64,000 bases of DNA, taken from positions 5,084,001 through 5,148,000 of the forward strand of contig OY970288.1 in the NCBI GenBank assembly GCA_963716085.1, read 5' to 3'. Below, piece by piece: positions 52,976 to 62,133 of the stretch. The notes under the pieces are model-generated. The model was not told the DNA's origin. It did no database searches and worked only from the letters and a program-made list of their open reading frames with translations. The stretch comes from Persicitalea sp963716085 (GTDB lineage: Bacteria > Bacteroidota > Bacteroidia > Cytophagales > Spirosomataceae). The position numbers were made by a program, and so were the translations under genes. Position 1 is the stretch's first letter. Each line of letters starts with the position of its first letter.

Positions 52976-54457
52976 TTATCTCAGTTCGGTCACTCTGCCC
53001 TTTTCCAGCCGCAGGGAGCGGGTCACGCAGTCAGGGATTTCGTGTGGATAGTGTGACACATAAACCAGCGTCCTCTCTTCTGAGCCGCAAACGGCATCCA
53101 CCACGGATTTAAAATACTCCACCGCCCCAATGTCCAGCCCTTGGCAGGGCTCGTCCAAAATAAGGAGCGGAGGATTCTTCACCAAAGCCCGCGCCAGTAT
53201 CACCAACCGCTGTTCGCCTTTCGATAGTTTTTGTAGTGGCCTATCCATGATATGGGCTACGCCCAGCAGTTCGGCCAGTTGCTCCACACATTCGGTCTGT
53301 CTTTCCTTCAATTTATTAAAATAAATGCCCGTAGCGTCAAAGAAACCGGAAGCAATGGCTTTGAAAACCGTCGTTTCGGTGGGGAAATACAGGTGCAGTT
53401 CTGGCGACACATGGCCGATTTTCTGCTTGATTTCCCAAATCGAAGCACCCTTGCCGCCGCGCTTTTGGTCAAAGAGGTCATAGTCGTTGGCGAAGCGTTG
53501 CGGGTGGTCGGCGGTCAGGATGCTCAGCAGGGTAGATTTCCCGGAGCCGTTCGGCCCGGTCAACGCCCATTTTTCGCCTTTTTTTACCTGCCAGTTTATT
53601 TTGTCCAGTACCGCTTTTCCGTCGTACACTACGCTGATGTTTCGCAGATCGAACGCGTAACTGTAATCGGTGAAGCCGGTAACGCTGTCCAGCGTGATGG
53701 CACCGACATGTCGCATTGGGAGCAAGTTTTCATCGGACAAAACCGTATCGTGGTCAAATCGAGTTTTAGCCTTGATTTTCCCCTTCTCCAACGCCAATAC
53801 ATGCGTGATGCAATCAGGGATCTCGCCGGGCGAAGTTGCCAGGATAATCGTCGTCCCCAACCTGGCAAGTTCTGCTAGGGCATCGCGTAATACTTTCCTG
53901 GAATATACATCCAAACCCACAAACGGATGATCCAGCAACAGAATGTCCGGTCTCTTGACTAGCGACCGCGCCAACAGCATCCGCCGGGTCTCGCCATTGG
54001 AAAGCGTGATGAAAGGCTGATCCAGCAATTCCGTGAGCTGCAATAGCACCGCAATTTCCCGCAAGTTTCCCTCCTCGACCTGACTTTCCGCCAGCCGCAC
54101 CGACTTCTCATCCACTGTCCCGACGGGTTTCATCCGCTCGGTCAGCACCTCGCGCACCGTGGGGGCAATACTCGCCTCGTGAGCCTGGAACCGCTGCTGG
54201 TGGTATTGCGCCGCCGCACGGGCAATGTGGTGGAAAGAGTAGTCGTTGGCCACGAACTCCACCGTACCCGTTTTCCTCAGCTTGCCCTGCGCCGTCGCCC
54301 AGCGTCCGGCGATGGTTTCCAGGAGCGTGGTTTTGCCCGCGCCGTTGCCACCCACGATGGCCCACTGTTCGCCGGGGTTTATTTGCCAGTCGAGGTCGAA
54401 GAGGACGGGGGTGTCGTATTTGCGGACGGAAACGTTTTCGAGAGAGAAAATAGGCAC
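52976..54457 (-). CDS. two-domain ABC ATPase (ModF-like)
   Basis: A 493-residue soluble protein of two ABC domains and no membrane segment. Domain 1: GGNGAGKTTLLETIAG (about 33-48), SNGETRRMLLARSLV signature, LLLDHPF Walker B. Domain 2: GPNGSGKSTLLSIL near 287, KLSKGEQRLVILARALV, LILDEPCQGLD. The start is taken as the GTG at 54457 (read MPIFSLENVSVRKYD); longer frames exist. This fits the PhrA/ModF branch; in some bacteria it is linked with molybdate, but no transport genes are near, so the role is open. Confidence 0.85.
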   Translation of the reverse strand: MPIFSLENVSVRKYDTPVLFDLDWQINPGEQWAIVGGNGAGKTTLLETIAGRWATAQGKLRKTGTVEFVANDYSFHHIARAAAQYHQQRFQAHEASIAPTVREVLTERMKPVGTVDEKSVRLAESQVEEGNLREIAVLLQLTELLDQPFITLSNGETRRMLLARSLVKRPDILLLDHPFVGLDVYSRKVLRDALAELARLGTTIILATSPGEIPDCITHVLALEKGKIKAKTRFDHDTVLSDENLLPMRHVGAITLDSVTGFTDYSYAFDLRNISVVYDGKAVLDKINWQVKKGEKWALTGPNGSGKSTLLSILTADHPQRFANDYDLFDQKRGGKGASIWEIKQKIGHVSPELHLYFPTETTVFKAIASGFFDATGIYFNKLKERQTECVEQLAELLGVAHIMDRPLQKLSKGEQRLVILARALVKNPPLLILDEPCQGLDIGAVEYFKSVVDAVCGSEERTLVYVSHYPHEIPDCVTRSLRLEKGRVTELR

Positions 54458-54644
54458 GTGTAGGAGTTCAGAGTTCAGGCGGCAGCTTGCATGATGGACA
54501 CCACGGAGGGGTAAACGATGCCGTTCACAAGCTGGACTTTGACCATCTCGCAATTATACATTAAGTTTGGCAGAAGACTCTAAATCGATAAAAATCATCC
54601 GTCGGAGATTAGGGAAAGCGATTTAATTTACACTCCCAATCCAA

Positions 54645-55157
54645 ATGAAGCTACACGAAACCCAACTCCTGGAAACCGCCCTGATCCTGCTGGCATTATT
54701 CGTCGGCAAACGGATTCTTGGGGGGCTATTGAAGAAAATATACCATAACCTCGATTTACAGGAGCGTCGTTTTCAGTTGGTCAACAAGATTAAGGACATC
54801 ATTCTTTATCTGGTGGCCCTGGTCTCTATTCTGACGATTTGGTCGGTCGGGCAGAGTGAGATTTGGCTGTTCATCAGCTCCTTCCTGACGATTTTAGGCA
54901 TCACACTCTTCGCCCAATGGTCGCTCTTGTCCAATATTACGGCTGGTATTATCCTGTTTGTCAACCACCCGGCCAAAGTCGGCGACCGGATACAGGTGAT
55001 GGATAAAGAGTTCAATATCAGCGGCGACATCAGCGACATCGGCCTCTTCTTTATCTCCATTACCACCGACGAGAAAGCCGAAATCACGATTCCTAATTCT
55101 TTAATTTTTCAAAAAATGGTTAAAATTGGAAATGCAATCAAAAGCGACCCATCGTGA
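54645..55157 (+). CDS. small MscS-type mechanosensitive channel protein
   Basis: A 170-residue protein with an N-terminal helix (LLETALILLALFVGKRI), a second and third helix (IILYLVALVSILTIW and the pore-lining-like FLTILGITLFAQWSLLSNITAGIILFVNHPAKVGDRIQ), and a small beta domain ending in PNSLIFQKMVKIGN. It is the minimal MscS core without a large cytosolic cage. It opens an operon: its stop overlaps the next start by 4 bases. Confidence 0.85.
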   Translation: MKLHETQLLETALILLALFVGKRILGGLLKKIYHNLDLQERRFQLVNKIKDIILYLVALVSILTIWSVGQSEIWLFISSFLTILGITLFAQWSLLSNITAGIILFVNHPAKVGDRIQVMDKEFNISGDISDIGLFFISITTDEKAEITIPNSLIFQKMVKIGNAIKSDPS

Positions 55158-55732
55158 AATTTCTGGCAATCAATAGTTTTTTTCTGCTTCTTCTGAGCTT
55201 CGGTGCTTCGTTCGCCCAGGAGAAGTTTGAGAAAGAGTACCGTATCAAAGCGGCGGACGTGCCGCTTGCGGCCCGGCAGTTCGTGGATTCGCTGGACTTC
55301 AACCGCAAGGTACGGTGGTACATGGAGGTGAGTCAGCAGGGCAAGTCCATCGAAGCGAAAAGCAAGCGCAATGGGCAACGGTACAGCGTTGAGTTCGGTC
55401 TGCTGGGAGACTTGCAGGATGTGGAAATCAGCATATCCCGGCGCAGGCTGCCAGTAGCTTTGCGGCAAGAAATTGAGGAAAGTTTAGATGCTGAATTTGA
55501 TAAATATAAGATTACGAAAGTGCAGAGGCAATTCATGGGAGCAAGACGGGAGATACTGGGCCACCTTACGGAACGGAGCGGCGACGAGAACCTGACCGTC
55601 AGGTACGAGATTGTGCTGAAAGGCCGGAAGCGCGGCGAAACCAACGAATTTGAATACACCTACGCAGCGGATGGTGTGTTGGAAAAACGGGCGAAAATAA
55701 GTCTCAGGAACACCGACAACCTCGAATACTGA
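55154..55732 (+). CDS. secreted PepSY-like protein
   Basis: A 192-residue secreted protein with a signal peptide (MKFLAINSFFLLLLSFGASFA). The body has an antiparallel pattern of DVPLAARQFVDSLDFNRKVRWYMEVSQQGKSIEAKSKRNG with LLGDLQDVEISISRRRL, similar to PepSY/BLIP-like domains. It probably sits in the periplasm. The role is unknown; it is coupled to the MscS gene before it and the DUF2490 gene 3 bases after it. Confidence 0.65.
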   Translation: MKFLAINSFFLLLLSFGASFAQEKFEKEYRIKAADVPLAARQFVDSLDFNRKVRWYMEVSQQGKSIEAKSKRNGQRYSVEFGLLGDLQDVEISISRRRLPVALRQEIEESLDAEFDKYKITKVQRQFMGARREILGHLTERSGDENLTVRYEIVLKGRKRGETNEFEYTYAADGVLEKRAKISLRNTDNLEY

Positions 55733-55735
55733 GCA

Positions 55736-56413
55736 ATGAGAAGCACAGCTTTTCTCTTCCTATGCTTGTTGAGTTCCAATCTTTGGGCGCAGAGCAGTTA
55801 CGTAACAGGACTGCTGCCCAGCCTAAATATCAACCAGAGAATAGACAAGCACTGGAAAGTAAACTACAAAGTCGAGTCTCGACTGCTGGGCTCCGAAGGC
55901 CGCTTCTCCGAACCGGCTCCCCTATCGGTGCGACACAACCTGACTGACCTGTCAGTGATTTTTTCCCGAGACGTGGGTCTGAACAATTCGCTGGCGGGCG
56001 GCTACCTGCTGCGTCTGGAGAAGGGCGGCCCCGGCCAACGCCTCATTCAGCAGTACACGCTGGTAAGGAGTTACGACTACTTTCGCCTGGCGCAACGGTT
56101 TTCTTCGGATCAAACCTTCTCGAAAGAGGAAGCAGCGGAGGTCAGGCTGCGCTACCGAATTTCCTTCGACATCCCGCTGAACGGACAGGAAGTGGACGCC
56201 CGGGAATTTTACCTAAAAATAAACAACGAGTACCTCAATTCTCTGCAAGAAGGCAGTTATGGCTTGGAAATAAGGCTCGTGCCATCGCTGGGCTTTGCCT
56301 TCAACGACAACAACAAAGTGGAGCTGGGGGTCGATTATCGCTTCGCTGATTTCCTCAGCGGCCCTTCGGAAAACAGTTTTTGGTTGCCGCTGACCTGGTA
56401 TATCAAGATTTGA
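55736..56413 (+). CDS. DUF2490 outer-membrane beta-barrel protein
   Basis: A 225-residue protein, signal peptide MRSTAFLFLCLLSSNLWAQ. Repeated amphipathic strands (LSVRHNLTDLSVIFSRDVGL, AGGYLLRLEKGG, VRLRYRISFDIPLNGQEV, VELGVDYRFADF) end in an aromatic strand LPLTWYIKI, typical of the DUF2490 outer-membrane family. With the MscS and PepSY-like proteins it forms an envelope operon, perhaps for sensing or releasing envelope stress (inference). Confidence 0.8.
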   Translation: MRSTAFLFLCLLSSNLWAQSSYVTGLLPSLNINQRIDKHWKVNYKVESRLLGSEGRFSEPAPLSVRHNLTDLSVIFSRDVGLNNSLAGGYLLRLEKGGPGQRLIQQYTLVRSYDYFRLAQRFSSDQTFSKEEAAEVRLRYRISFDIPLNGQEVDAREFYLKINNEYLNSLQEGSYGLEIRLVPSLGFAFNDNNKVELGVDYRFADFLSGPSENSFWLPLTWYIKI

Positions 56414-56504
56414 AGGGGAACGTAGATCTATCAAACCATTAGCGGACGCCCAATGCGCCGGAGCAACGCGTTTATAAACTGTAGGTAGCAGCGAGGTTGG
56501 CTCT

Positions 56505-57353
56505 CTACATCTGTTTGCGCTTCAATTCATCCAAAGTGATACCGTTGGTATCTTTCCATTCTTTCCATCCGTTTATAGATCTCCCTACCACCACCCCACC
56601 TGCTGTACTCGGAGAATTAAAAATGTAGTCTTGTTGAAAGATATAACTTCTGTCCTGAGCGACCAAGATTTTACTTTCAATTAATTGGTTTCTTAGAATA
56701 ACTACGTATCTATTGCACGATGGGGTAGTATCAATACTTGCTTCTGATCCGCTAAATACCACAAACCCATCATCGACTAAATTTCCTTCTGCGTGCGTGT
56801 TCCTAGCATTAATTACGAACAGTTGTTTTTGCGTACTCGTCTCTCTACTAACTTTATCGAATACAGGATAGCCTAATGTCGAGAGTAAAATCTTTACCGT
56901 TTCAAAACTATCTAAGAGGTCAGCTTCCATAGATTCGGTCACGAATGGTTTTGCAGGATTTGTTGAATTGTCAAGTTCGTATCTATTTGTATCCAGCGCG
57001 TCTTTTACGGCTAAATATTCTAAGTACTTGGCATGAGATTTGGTGAAAGCACCAATTTTAGACACCATTACAACAGCATGATTCCAATATTCCTTACTTC
57101 GATTATGCTGTTTTATTCTCTCCAAACAGTCTTCGGCCTCGCCAATATAGGCCAGTGGTTTAGCTCTGTCGGCTGTCTCGCCAAACAAAAAGTAGATTCC
57201 TACATTCTTGATTTCGTCTCTTGTGGCAATGTAATCCAGTCTACTTCGAGGGATTAAGACGGCTTTAACTACTCTGTTTGTGATTTCCGCTATTTTCACA
57301 CTTCTAGGAGATCCGTCAGGCAGGAAAATTTGTATTGTTTGAGGCCTGTTCAT
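56505..57353 (-). CDS. GIY-YIG nuclease domain protein with DUF4357
   Basis: About 282 residues from the ATG at 57353 (an ATG-like start 12 codons earlier is possible). Residues about 50-110 hold the GIY-YIG nuclease: GIYFLFGETADRAKPLAYIGEAEDCLERIKQH. The C-terminus has the DUF4357 domain (SPSTAGGVVVGRSINGWKEWKD). Such proteins are common, mobile and often AT-rich; this one is clearly AT-richer than its neighbours, so it was probably acquired. Possible roles in DNA cleavage or host defence are unproven. No partner gene is adjacent. Confidence 0.88.
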   Translation of the reverse strand: MNRPQTIQIFLPDGSPRSVKIAEITNRVVKAVLIPRSRLDYIATRDEIKNVGIYFLFGETADRAKPLAYIGEAEDCLERIKQHNRSKEYWNHAVVMVSKIGAFTKSHAKYLEYLAVKDALDTNRYELDNSTNPAKPFVTESMEADLLDSFETVKILLSTLGYPVFDKVSRETSTQKQLFVINARNTHAEGNLVDDGFVVFSGSEASIDTTPSCNRYVVILRNQLIESKILVAQDRSYIFQQDYIFNSPSTAGGVVVGRSINGWKEWKDTNGITLDELKRKQM

Positions 57354-57454
57354 TTCTTTCGATGGTAATTTTGCTAAAATGCTGGACACAAACTCCTAAT
57401 CTATCGCTATTCTGTCGATCAGCGACTTGAAATTTTTATTTTCTTTCGAGCCTA

Positions 57455-58417
57455 CTACATCCCCAGCAGTATCTCCTTCAGCACCGCCTGCGCCGCCCAC
57501 TCGCGGTTTCCGGCCTGCTCGATGACCAGCGAGCGCGGACTGTCGAGTACTTCGTCGGTGACCTTCACGTTGCGGCGTACGGGCAGGCAGTGCATGAACT
57601 TACCTTTGTCGGTGCGGGCCAGCTTTTCCTCCGTCATCATCCAGGCCGGGTCGTTCACCAGCACTTGCCCATAGTTCGTGTACGACGACCAGTTTTTGCC
57701 ATAGACGAAGTCCGCCCCTTCCAGCGCTTTGCTTTGGTCGTAAATCACCTCGGCGTCACCCAGAAATTTGGGAGCCAAGTCGTAGCCTTGCGGGTGCGTC
57801 ACGACAAGCTCGACCTCCTGCTTCCCCATCCACTCGCAGAAGGAGTTAGCGACAGCCTGCGGGAGCGCTTTGAAATGCGGGAGCCAGGTTAGCACTACTT
57901 TGGGGCGAGCCTTCACCTTGAACTCCTCGATCGTGATGCAGTCGGCCAACGATTGCAGCGGGTGCCGCGTGGCTGATTCGAGGTTGACGATGGGAACGCC
58001 CGCGTACTTGCGGAATTGCTCGAAAACCAACTCTGAATAATCCTTATCCCGATCCTGCAATTTGGCGAATGACCGCACGCCGATCACATCGCAGTACTGC
58101 CCGATTACGGCCGCTGCTTCTTTCACGTGCTCAGCTTTGAGTCCGTTCATCACGATCGGGTTTTCCGGCGTTCCTTCCTCCATTTCCAGCCCCCAGCTAT
58201 CCTGACTGACGTTCAGGATGATGACATTCATACCCAGATTTTGGGCCGCTTTCTGGGTACTCAGCCGCGTGCGCAGGCTGGAATTGAAGAAGAGCAGACC
58301 TATGGTTTTATTCTTGCCCAAAGCCTGATCGGCAAAGGGGTTGCGTTTAGCGAGGATGCCACTGGTGATGAGGTGGTCGAGGTCGGGAACGTCGGAGGGG
58401 GAAATGAAATGGTTCAT
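57455..58417 (-). CDS. argF': N-acetyl/N-succinyl-ornithine carbamoyltransferase
   Basis: A 320-residue transcarbamylase of the Bacteroidota type that carbamoylates an acylated ornithine in arginine synthesis. Carbamoyl phosphate site: NSSLRTRLSTQ (45-55). Second site: HCLPVRRN near 275. In the substrate loop (MNGLKAEH, residues 90-97) the residue that tells acetyl- from succinyl-ornithine enzymes (Glu against Pro by recall) is Ala95, so the substrate is not clear-cut. It is the last gene of the arg cluster, with TTAACCG repeats in its leader. Confidence 0.92.
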   Translation of the reverse strand: MNHFISPSDVPDLDHLITSGILAKRNPFADQALGKNKTIGLLFFNSSLRTRLSTQKAAQNLGMNVIILNVSQDSWGLEMEEGTPENPIVMNGLKAEHVKEAAAVIGQYCDVIGVRSFAKLQDRDKDYSELVFEQFRKYAGVPIVNLESATRHPLQSLADCITIEEFKVKARPKVVLTWLPHFKALPQAVANSFCEWMGKQEVELVVTHPQGYDLAPKFLGDAEVIYDQSKALEGADFVYGKNWSSYTNYGQVLVNDPAWMMTEEKLARTDKGKFMHCLPVRRNVKVTDEVLDSPRSLVIEQAGNREWAAQAVLKEILLGM

Positions 58418-58470
58418 GCAGGCTTGGTAGTCCGTTTTCGGGTGAACGGTTAACGGTTAACGGTTAACGG
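58418..58470. repeat. TTAACCG repeated leader of argF'
   Basis: Minus strand: three AACCGTT units in a row (58447-58470) overlapping the last codons and stop of argD (its VNR end is coded by the repeat), followed by a spacer to the argF' ATG at 58417. Confidence 0.65.
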
Positions 58471-59605
58471 TTTCTTTGATTTTCAATATTTCAAATTGTA
58501 GTGCCTCTAGAAAGGCATCGGCTTCTTCTTTACCGAGGGCTAGTGAAGGCAGTAGTCTGAGGGTATTGGCACCAGCGACGCCCGTAAAAAGTTTGTGCTC
58601 GAAAAGCAGTTTGTTACGCAAATCTTTGACGGGGAAATCATACTCGATGCCGATCATCAGGCCGCGTCCGCGCAGCTCTTTGTAGCCGCCGACGCGCCGG
58701 ATGCCCTCCATGAGGTAATCCCCCATTTTGGTGGCATTGTCGAGGAGGTTTTCGTCTTTCATAATGTCCAGCACCGCTACGCCCGCCGCGCAGGCCAAGT
58801 GATTGCCGCCGAAAGTAGTGCCTAGCAAGCCATAGCTGGCTTTGAATTTGGGCGAAATTAGCACGCCACCCATCGGGAAGCCGTTGCCCATGCCCTTGGC
58901 CATCGTCATCAGGTCGGGGTCGATGCCGCTGAACTGATGCGAGAAAAACTTTCCTGTGCGCCCGTAGCCGCACTGTACGCTGTCGAGTATGAGTACCGCT
59001 CCGGTCTCGTCGCACTTGCGGCGCAGCGTTTGCAGGAATTCGTCAGTGGCGACGTGAATGCCGCCCACACCCTGAATGCCCTCCACAATCACGGCGCACA
59101 CTTCGTCGTCGATACCGCTTTCAGCGGCTTCCAGATCATTATAAGGCAAAAAACTGACGTGCTTATTGTAGTTGATCGGGGCAACAATAGCCGGGTTGTC
59201 CGTCGCCGCCACTGCGCCGGCGGTGCGACCGTGAAAGCCCTTTTTGAAAGCCACTACTTTGGTGCGGCCCGTATGGAAGGACGCCAGTTTCAGGGCGTTC
59301 TCGTTCGCTTCCGCGCCTGAGTTGCAGAGGAAAAGTTTGTAATCAGGATAGCCGGATAACTCACCCAGCTTTTCGGCCAATTCTTCTTGCAGGCCAATCT
59401 TGACCGAATTGGAATAAAAGCTGATGGCGTTCATCTGCTTCGTGAGCATTTCCACATAGTGAGGATGGGCGTGCCCCACAGAAATTACGGCGTGGCCGCC
59501 GTACAGGTCGGTGTATTTAGTACCGTTCTGATCCCACAGATAGCTGCCCCGCGCCTTGACGGGCTCGATGTCGTAAATGGGGTAAACGTCGAAGAGGTTT
59601 GACAT
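58457..59605 (-). CDS. argD: acetylornithine (succinylornithine) aminotransferase
   Basis: A 382-residue class III PLP aminotransferase. YGGHAVISVGHAHPHYVE near 35-52, CNSGAEANENALKLA (about 92-106), VIVEGIQGVGG (about 172-182), the PLP Lys in DLMTMAKGMGNGFPMGG near 242, and TFGGNHLACAAG near 268. Its last codons and stop are part of a reiterated repeat. It lies before argF' and after a small protein gene; it acts in arginine synthesis on the acylated ornithine path. Confidence 0.93.
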   Translation of the reverse strand: MSNLFDVYPIYDIEPVKARGSYLWDQNGTKYTDLYGGHAVISVGHAHPHYVEMLTKQMNAISFYSNSVKIGLQEELAEKLGELSGYPDYKLFLCNSGAEANENALKLASFHTGRTKVVAFKKGFHGRTAGAVAATDNPAIVAPINYNKHVSFLPYNDLEAAESGIDDEVCAVIVEGIQGVGGIHVATDEFLQTLRRKCDETGAVLILDSVQCGYGRTGKFFSHQFSGIDPDLMTMAKGMGNGFPMGGVLISPKFKASYGLLGTTFGGNHLACAAGVAVLDIMKDENLLDNATKMGDYLMEGIRRVGGYKELRGRGLMIGIEYDFPVKDLRNKLLFEHKLFTGVAGANTLRLLPSLALGKEEADAFLEALQFEILKIKETVNR

Positions 59606-59660
59606 AAATTATAAGGAGAAAAGGAGGATGGAGGAAAGGAGAAAGGGTTTGCTATATAAA
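59606..59660. repeat. GGAGGAAA repeat in argD leader
   Basis: On the plus strand GGAGAAAAGGAGGATGGAGG and AAAGGAGAAAGG. On the coding strand CTTTCTCCTTTCCTCC then CCTTTTCTCC, ending about 12 bases before the argD ATG. Same family as 52355-52455 and 16873-16910. Confidence 0.6.
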
Positions 59661-59670
59661 GATGAATTTA

Positions 59671-59898
59671 TCACCATTCTGGTGCTTTCCATTGGCCGTA
59701 CTTTTTGAAATATCCTTCAATTTGCTTCACATCCTCCTCACTCCAAACCGAAACTTCCAAAATCCTTTTCTTGTACTCAGACAGATTACCTTTTGATTGA
59801 GAAAGCTTTTCCTCTAATAAGAGCTTATTCGCAAATGCTAACAACTCCTGTTGGTGAGCAGGATCCAGCTTTTGATGTTTTTCCAATAACTCTTCCAT
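59671..59898 (-). CDS. small antitoxin-like protein within the arg cluster
   Basis: A 75-residue protein (MEELLEKHQKLDPAHQQELL, AFANKLLLEEKLSQSKGNL, ending KKYGQWKAPEW). The first half, with LDPAHQQELLAFANKLL, resembles DUF2281/VapB-like antitoxins; the second half is different. It is not a known arg protein, and no toxin gene adjoins. It could be a recently inserted orphan antitoxin or an unknown small regulator. It lies between argC and argD on the same strand, with AT-rich flanks. Confidence 0.6.
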   Translation of the reverse strand: MEELLEKHQKLDPAHQQELLAFANKLLLEEKLSQSKGNLSEYKKRILEVSVWSEEDVKQIEGYFKKYGQWKAPEW

Positions 59899-59918
59899 AA
59901 CATTTTATTTTTAAATAG

Positions 59919-60905
59919 TTAAAAAGCCACCGCCTTCAATCTCAGTCCAGTATCTTCCGGCAAACCGAAAATCAAATTCATATTCTGTACTGCCTGGCCG
60001 GAAGCACCTTTGGTAAGGTTATCGATGATGCTGGTAACCAATAACTTTCCATCGTGTTTTGCCAGATGAACAAAGCATTTGTTGGTATTGACCACCTGCT
60101 TTAAATCAATCGCCGGAATGCTCACGTGGGTGAACGGATGCGGCTCGTAAAAGCTGCGGTACAGTTCGATCGCTTCTTCCAAACTACCTTCGAATTCAGT
60201 ATAAACATTCGCCATGATCCCGCGCGTGAAATCGCCGCGGTAGGGAATGAAATTGATGGCTTGATCGAAGCCGTTTTGCAGCTTCGTGACACTCATTTTT
60301 ATTTCGGTCAGATGCTGGTGCGTGAAGGCCTTGTAAATCGAGGCGTTGTTGTTGCGCCACGAAAAATGCGTCGTCGCGCTCAGCGATTGCCCCGCTCCGG
60401 TACTGCCCGTCACTGCGCTGACGTGCACCTCGTTTTTTAATAATCCCGCTTGCGCCAGCGGTAGCAGCGCCAGCTCGATGCTCGTGGCAAAGCAACCGGG
60501 GTTGGCAATTTTAGTCGCCGTTTTTATCTTCTCTTTCTGCAATTCAGGCAAGCCGTACACAAACCCTTCGGACTCATCGCGAAAGTCAGTACTGAGGTCG
60601 ATGATTTTTATTGAGTCCGGTACGTCGTTTTCTTGCAAAAACTTTTTGGACTCATCATGACCCGAGCAAAGGAAAATCACCTGCAAAGCTTCGTCTTCGA
60701 GCAGAGTAGAAAATTTCTCCCCCGAAAAAATCAAATCGGTATCACCCAACAAATCCGTGTGCGTGGCGTACACGGGCTTGCCGGATTGGCTTTTGCTGTG
60801 GGCGAAGGCGATGGTCACGTTAGGGTGATTCATGAGAATGCGGATCAATTCGCCTCCGGTGTAACCCGCCGCGCCTACGATTCCAATAGTTATGTTTTCA
60901 GTCAT
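59919..60905 (-). CDS. argC: N-acetyl-gamma-glutamyl-phosphate reductase
   Basis: A 328-residue NADPH-dependent reductase forming the acylated glutamate semialdehyde in arginine synthesis. NADP binding: IGIVGAAGYTGGELIRIL (about 7-24). Active-site Cys in KIANPGCFATSIELALLPL (about 133-151). A conserved His is in HVSIPAIDLKQV-type context (PFTHVSIPA near 266). It lies 28 bases from argG and before the small protein gene. In Bacteroidota it may act on succinylated forms. Confidence 0.94.
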   Translation of the reverse strand: MTENITIGIVGAAGYTGGELIRILMNHPNVTIAFAHSKSQSGKPVYATHTDLLGDTDLIFSGEKFSTLLEDEALQVIFLCSGHDESKKFLQENDVPDSIKIIDLSTDFRDESEGFVYGLPELQKEKIKTATKIANPGCFATSIELALLPLAQAGLLKNEVHVSAVTGSTGAGQSLSATTHFSWRNNNASIYKAFTHQHLTEIKMSVTKLQNGFDQAINFIPYRGDFTRGIMANVYTEFEGSLEEAIELYRSFYEPHPFTHVSIPAIDLKQVVNTNKCFVHLAKHDGKLLVTSIIDNLTKGASGQAVQNMNLIFGLPEDTGLRLKAVAF

Positions 60906-60933
60906 TTTTCCTGTTTTTTACTCCACCACTCCC

Positions 60934-62133
60934 TCACTCCCCAACTCCCAACTCCGCCACCTTCTGATAGATCATCGACTGATTCGACGCCACCTTCGAG
61001 AAGCCGCGCACGTCGTCGCCCGTCCAGGCGTTGTTCATTTCGCCGTAGCTGCCAAATACGGGCGACATCAGATCGAAGTTTGATTCGATGCCCTCGACGT
61101 GGAAGCGGTAAGGGGCCAAATGCACCGTCACCTTACCTGTCACGTGGCTTTGGGTGTCGGTCAAAAAGGTTTCGATATTACGCATCACGGGCTCGACAAA
61201 CTGCCCTTTGTGCAGCAAACTGCCGTACCAGTTGGCGAGTTGCTCTTTCCAGTAAAGCTGCTGCTCGGTCAGGACGTGCTTTTCCAATGTGTGGTGCGCC
61301 TTGATGATGATCAGCGGCGCGGCAGCCTCGAAACCCACGCGGCCCTTGATGCCGATGATGGTGTCACCCACATGGATATCACGGCCAATGCCAAAGGGCT
61401 GCGCCAGCTCGGCCAGTTGCTGAATGGCCTGCACGGGCGTTTCGGTACGTCGGTCGTTTAGCCCGACGAGTTCACCCTTGTCAAATTCCAGCGTGATCGT
61501 TTCCGGTTCGGATTTGCTGACTTGCGTGGGCCAAGCGCTTTCGGGCAGGTACTGGTTTGAGGTCAGCGTTTCCTTGCCGCCTACCGACGTTCCCCAGAGG
61601 CCCTTATTGATGCTGTATTCCGCTTTCTTCCAATCGCGTTCCACCCCTTTTTTGGTCAGGTACTCGATCTCGGCTTCGCGCGAGAGTTTCAAATCACGGA
61701 TGGGTGTAATGATTTCGGCCTCGGGCATGATGATGCGGAAAGCCATGTCGAACCGCACCTGATCGTTACCCGCCCCGGTGCTACCGTGGGCAATGGCCGA
61801 CGCGCCGATTTCTCGGGCGTATTCCGCCACGGCTACCGCCTGGAAAATGCGCTCGGCGCTCACCGACAGCGGATAGGTATTGTTTTTGAGGATATTCCCG
61901 AAGACGAGGTACTTGATGCAATCGCCGTAATATTCCTTGGTTCGGTCGACCGTCGTGTGCTGCTTCACGCCCAGGGCGTAGGCGTTGGCTTCGACGGCTT
62001 TCAATTCCTCGGCTGAAAAACCACCCGTGTCCACCAGCACCGAATACACGTCATAGCCCTGATCTTCGGCCAAATACTTTACACAAAACGAGGTGTCCAG
62101 CCCGCCGCTGAACGCTAATACTACCTTACGCAT
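60934..62133 (-). CDS. argG: argininosuccinate synthase
   Basis: A 399-residue ATP-dependent enzyme joining citrulline and aspartate. The N-terminal ATP P-loop is LAFSGGLDTSFCVKYLAE (about 6-23), SIAHGSTGAGNDQVRFDM-type AIAHGSTGAGNDQVRF near 115, and QVSKSEPETITLEFDKGELVGLND near 205. Its citrulline source here is the acylated pathway. It has a TAAGTTTG promoter box and a TTCAACGA leader, with a REP hairpin further upstream. Confidence 0.96.
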   Translation of the reverse strand: MRKVVLAFSGGLDTSFCVKYLAEDQGYDVYSVLVDTGGFSAEELKAVEANAYALGVKQHTTVDRTKEYYGDCIKYLVFGNILKNNTYPLSVSAERIFQAVAVAEYAREIGASAIAHGSTGAGNDQVRFDMAFRIIMPEAEIITPIRDLKLSREAEIEYLTKKGVERDWKKAEYSINKGLWGTSVGGKETLTSNQYLPESAWPTQVSKSEPETITLEFDKGELVGLNDRRTETPVQAIQQLAELAQPFGIGRDIHVGDTIIGIKGRVGFEAAAPLIIIKAHHTLEKHVLTEQQLYWKEQLANWYGSLLHKGQFVEPVMRNIETFLTDTQSHVTGKVTVHLAPYRFHVEGIESNFDLMSPVFGSYGEMNNAWTGDDVRGFSKVASNQSMIYQKVAELGVGE

